Shown here one piece after another: positions 5,879 through 8,347 of a DNA stretch of 8,347 nt. Each line of letters starts with the position of its first letter. Position 1 is the first letter of the stretch. The notes under the pieces were generated by a model. That model made no database searches and was not told the DNA's origin. It saw only the letters and a program-made list of their open reading frames with translations. This DNA comes from Candidatus Moraniibacteriota bacterium (GTDB taxonomy: Bacteria > Patescibacteriota > Minisyncoccia > Moranbacterales > GCA-2747515). Location: the NCBI GenBank assembly GCA_027069365.1, contig JALXES010000015.1, positions 1 to 8,347 of the forward strand, given 5' to 3'. Made by a program: the position numbers and the translations under genes.

Positions 5879-5902
5879 AAGCTCATGTAGTGTCTTTTGG
5901 TG

Positions 5903-5911
5903 TGGTATACT
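5903..5911 (+). promoter_or_regulatory. Extended -10 promoter of the pilin operon
   Basis: TGGTATACT is an extended -10 element (TG, one base, TATACT at 5906-5911). No good -35 is seen at the right distance. Predicted transcription start is about 5918. It matches the element before the NUDIX gene (TGGTATAGT) in eight of nine bases. Confidence 0.55.
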
Positions 5912-5969
5912 TTGAGCAAGAGGCGTGACTGCTGCACGTAGCGCTATATCTGCGTACTGTGTGCGTCAC

Positions 5970-7352
5970 ATGACAAAACAAAACATGACAATACTCCAGC
6001 GACAACACGTTCGTGCCGGCACGACACTCATAGAAGTCGTCGTGACGGTCTGCATCTTTGCGATGATTGGGCTGATTTTTGCACAGACATTTGCGCTGGC
6101 AGCCGCGCACGTCGCGGATGCACGCATGCGTGACGGTGCCATTGCTGTGGCCACGCAGCAAATGGAGCAACTGCGCAACCTCACGTATGACGCTGTTGCT
6201 GTGCAGGGCGGTGTGCCAAATGGCACGATTGACCCGGACACAACAGTGACGTTGGGGCACAGGACATACCGTGTCCAGACAGATGTGCGCTATGTGGATG
6301 ATCCGGATGACGGCACGATTGATAGCGTGCCACAGGATACGGTGCCAACGGACTACAAGAATGTGCAAGTGGATGTAACGTGGGGCGATGCGTCACCCAC
6401 GCGCCACGTGCGACTGACATCACTTTTTGCACCACCGGGCATAGAGAATACAGCCGGTGGCGGGACGATGGTCATCAATGTCTTTGATGCGGAAGGCGCA
6501 CCCATCCGGGATGCCAGCGTGCATATTGCCAACACAACAACGCAGCCGCCGATTAGTGTGACGGCATTTAGTGATGCGGCCGGGCGCGTGCTTGTGCCGG
6601 GGGCACCGGCAGCACAGGACTATGGTGTCAGCGTCCAAAAAGACGGATACGAGGCTGTCACGACGTACCCCGCATATCCGGGCAGTTCATTTTATCCACA
6701 CGATGAGAACGTCACCGTGACAGAAAATACTCTCGTGACACTCTCGCTGATGAGTAGCAAGCTTGCCACCGTTGGGCTTGTGGTACAGGATCCCTATGGC
6801 ACGGCGACTTCCGATGTATCACTTACGGTTGTTGGTGGGCGCGTGCTTGGCACGACACCCGGTGGTGAGTCGGTGTACGGCCTTGATCACACGTACACAA
6901 GTGCTGCAGACGGTACTATTGATATGGGTGACCGTGCGGCAGGGTCGTACACGGTAACAGCGGCTGACGCTCGGTGGCGCGTCTTTCTCGTAGATGATCC
7001 AACGACACCGCAACCTCATACGTTTGCCGTTTCGCAAGATACAACGCCGACGTACACGGTGACAGTTGTAGACACAACGATACCGTCAGTAATTGTTGCG
7101 GTAGCGGATGCTGTCACGAACGCACCACTCATTGGTGCAGATGTGACACTTGCCAATGCTGATGCGTCGTACAATGTAACGGCACAGACAAATGCGTACG
7201 GAGAAGTGTATTTCCCGGTGACGCAAGACGCACCGCTCCCGCAGGGGACGTATACACTTACGGCAGCTGCTGCCGGCTATGATGCACAATCCAGTCAGAT
7301 CGTTGTTGGGAGTGGCTTGGAGAATGTTGATGCAAAGTTAACGCCACAGTAG
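5970..7352 (+). CDS. Large type IV pseudopilin with three beta-rich repeat domains
   Basis: Residue numbers are from ATG 5970. A short basic leader ends in Gly17, cleaved before TTLIEVVV; Glu at mature position 5 is present, so a prepilin peptidase should process it. A hydrophobic helix spans about 19-45. The next segment (about 65-150) has EQLRNLTYDAV, GGVPNG, DDPDDGT and PTDYK, a pattern I associate with large Parcubacterial prepilin-type proteins. Three beta-rich domains follow at about 166-232, 265-335 and 372-447, resembling carboxypeptidase-regulatory or Ig-like folds. At 460 residues it is far longer than an ordinary pseudopilin, so it probably displays folded domains at a pilus or secretion-pseudopilus tip. 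The frame reaches a GTG at 5925, and ATG 5985 is also possible; no Shine-Dalgarno distinguishes them. The next pilin follows 4 bases after the stop. Confidence 0.85.
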   Translation: MTKQNMTILQRQHVRAGTTLIEVVVTVCIFAMIGLIFAQTFALAAAHVADARMRDGAIAVATQQMEQLRNLTYDAVAVQGGVPNGTIDPDTTVTLGHRTYRVQTDVRYVDDPDDGTIDSVPQDTVPTDYKNVQVDVTWGDASPTRHVRLTSLFAPPGIENTAGGGTMVINVFDAEGAPIRDASVHIANTTTQPPISVTAFSDAAGRVLVPGAPAAQDYGVSVQKDGYEAVTTYPAYPGSSFYPHDENVTVTENTLVTLSLMSSKLATVGLVVQDPYGTATSDVSLTVVGGRVLGTTPGGESVYGLDHTYTSAADGTIDMGDRAAGSYTVTAADARWRVFLVDDPTTPQPHTFAVSQDTTPTYTVTVVDTTIPSVIVAVADAVTNAPLIGADVTLANADASYNVTAQTNAYGEVYFPVTQDAPLPQGTYTLTAAAAGYDAQSSQIVVGSGLENVDAKLTPQ

Positions 7353-7356
7353 ACAT

Positions 7357-7962
7357 ATGATGTATGCGCGCAGACACAAGGGAATGACGCTCATTGAAAT
7401 GGTAATTGCTATCAGTATCTTTTCGCTGATCGTGCTTGGCGTAACGGTGCTGTTTGCATCGCTGTGGCGGCTACAAGGGTTTACCATGCGCCTGGGCCTC
7501 TCATCGCAGCAGGCAACGGCCGCTGTCACAAAGATGGCAGATCTCATCCGCGATGCACGCCAGGCGGATAACGGTGCGTACATAATCGCGGCGGCAACAT
7601 CATCAGAGCTGACGGTGTATACAGATGTTGATGGTGATGACGCGGCAGAGCGCGTGCGGTTTTTTCGGGACGGCAGCGTCATCAAGATGGGCGTTGTGGA
7701 GCCAACGGCGTCCGTGCCGGTGACGTACAATACGGCAACAGAGACCGTCACAACTATTGCCAAGGATGTTGTAGATACGACGGACGGCACACCGCTCTTT
7801 GTGTATTATGACAATGCCAATACAGCGCTTGGTGCGCCACCGCCGGTGCAGGATGTGCGCATGGTACGCATCACGGTGACAGTGGACACAGATCCGCACG
7901 CGCCGCCAGAAGGCGTTGTCATTTCCTCTTTTGCATCACTTCGTAATGTACGCGAATGGTAG
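7357..7962 (+). CDS. Type IV / type II secretion minor pseudopilin, GspJ/PulJ-like
   Basis: The 201-residue protein has a short basic leader (MMYARRHKG) cleaved before MTLIEMVIAISIFSLIVLGV, with Glu at mature position 5 and a hydrophobic helix at about 10-35. The following helix (SSQQATAAVTKMADLIRDARQA) and the globular part with ELTVYTDVDGDDAAERVRFF are typical of GspJ-like minor pseudopilins. It starts 4 bases after the large pseudopilin and overlaps the next gene by 7 bases, so the three are co-transcribed and probably form one tip complex. ATG 7357 and ATG 7360 are adjacent; neither has a Shine-Dalgarno. The exact GspJ role is inferred from type of N-terminus, size and gene order. Confidence 0.85.
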   Translation: MMYARRHKGMTLIEMVIAISIFSLIVLGVTVLFASLWRLQGFTMRLGLSSQQATAAVTKMADLIRDARQADNGAYIIAAATSSELTVYTDVDGDDAAERVRFFRDGSVIKMGVVEPTASVPVTYNTATETVTTIAKDVVDTTDGTPLFVYYDNANTALGAPPPVQDVRMVRITVTVDTDPHAPPEGVVISSFASLRNVREW

Positions 7963-8347
7963 ACACGCAGAAACAGCAGAATAAAAAAGGTGCCGCGACG
8001 GTCTATACACTCATCATCATGAGTGTCTTGTCGGTGGTGTTACTGGGACTGATATCATTTGTGCTGGCGCAGATGAAATACAGTTTTCACCAGGCGGCAC
8101 GTGCGGAGGCGCTCCAGATAGCAGAGGCCGGTGTTCACTTCTACCGGTGGTACCTCTCACATCAAACTGATGGCAAGACAGCGCAACAGATTGAGGCATT
8201 CTGGGCGAGTGGTGAAGCCCATGGTATCACTGCACCGTATGAACGCACGTATGCAGACAGGGGCACATTCCGCATCACGGTTACACCACCGGCGCCGGGA
8301 CAGACATCGGTTGTTGTGGAGTCCCAAGGGTGGACGACGCGCAATCC
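7956..8347 (+). CDS. PilX/GspK-like pilus assembly protein (partial)
   Basis: The frame opens at ATG 7956 inside the end of the previous gene (7-base overlap) and is still open at the window end, giving 130 residues. A basic, polar start (MVDTQKQQNKKGAA) precedes a hydrophobic helix, about residues 17-39, and then RAEALQIAEAGVHFYRWYL, the AEAG-type segment seen in PilX N-terminal and GspK-like proteins. There is no classic G-x-x-x-x-E prepilin site; a KKG precedes AATVYTL instead, with no Glu at position 5, as in GspK, which lacks it. It probably caps the pseudopilin complex encoded by the two genes before it. No Shine-Dalgarno; translation is probably coupled to the upstream gene. Confidence 0.8.
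   Translation, partial: MVDTQKQQNKKGAATVYTLIIMSVLSVVLLGLISFVLAQMKYSFHQAARAEALQIAEAGVHFYRWYLSHQTDGKTAQQIEAFWASGEAHGITAPYERTYADRGTFRITVTPPAPGQTSVVVESQGWTTRN

Noticed and set aside
5875..5890. Terminator of the tRNA transcript
   Set aside because: CTACA pairs with TGTAG for only 5 bp with a 6-base loop, and the following TGTCTTTT is a poor T run. Too weak to call.
5925..5969. GTG start extending the large pseudopilin by 15 residues
   Set aside because: AAGAGG abuts the GTG with almost no spacing, and prepilin leaders are usually short. It remains possible because the predicted transcript starts at about 5918.
1..8347. UGA recoded as glycine, as in Gracilibacteria
   Set aside because: UGA ends the aminotransferase and the kinase at family-typical lengths, and no conserved glycine position in the clear genes uses UGA.

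Overview
The window most likely comes from a Patescibacteria / Candidate Phyla Radiation bacterium of Parcubacteria type. This is inference, because no rRNA or phylogenetic marker tree is available. It rests on three things: a bacterial TsaD beside an archaeal-style isopentenyl phosphate kinase, a pseudopilin whose N-terminal half reads like the large prepilin-type proteins common in that group, and right-hand genes with almost no Shine-Dalgarno sequences. UGA serves as a stop (for example in the aminotransferase and the kinase), so the standard bacterial code applies.

Layout, left to right. (1) Positions 1-2879: a tightly packed plus-strand cassette. It holds the C-terminal end of an unidentified gene, a Gfo/Idh/MocA oxidoreductase, a DegT/DnrJ/EryC1/StrS PLP aminotransferase and a NUDIX hydrolase, joined by overlaps or short gaps and closed by a strong hairpin terminator. 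An oxidoreductase with a sugar aminotransferase suggests oxidation then amination of a sugar or cyclitol, perhaps for a surface glycan or small molecule. (2) Positions 2944-3498: a second, separately promoted NUDIX gene, apparently preceded by an 11-codon leader ORF that overlaps its start. (3) Positions 3499-3658: a small convergent intergenic region with an orphan C-terminal coding remnant, a hairpin and a terminator. (4) Positions 3658-5562: a minus-strand pair, tsaD then isopentenyl phosphate kinase, 9 bases apart. (5) Positions 5563-5969: a divergent promoter region, tRNA-Glu(TTC), and a stretch with two degenerate, tandem copies of sequence shared with the 3' half of that tRNA. (6) Positions 5970-8347: a plus-strand operon for type IV pilus or type II secretion-like pseudopilins. 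It holds a large pseudopilin with three beta-rich repeat domains, a GspJ/PulJ-like pseudopilin, and a PilX/GspK-like membrane-anchored protein cut off by the window end.

The left part (to about 3500) is visibly richer in A+T than the right. In two lines counted by hand, 27 of 60 bases are G/C at 241-300 and 42 of 60 at 4681-4740. The left part also uses clear Shine-Dalgarno sequences before its first two full genes, while the right-hand genes do not. The simplest reading is an accessory or acquired biosynthetic cassette set against core backbone genes (tsaD, kinase, tRNA, pili), with the join near the remnant at 3506-3601. No clear new defence or mobile system is visible. The least explained features are the tRNA-derived repeats and the leader ORF / leaderless start arrangement.
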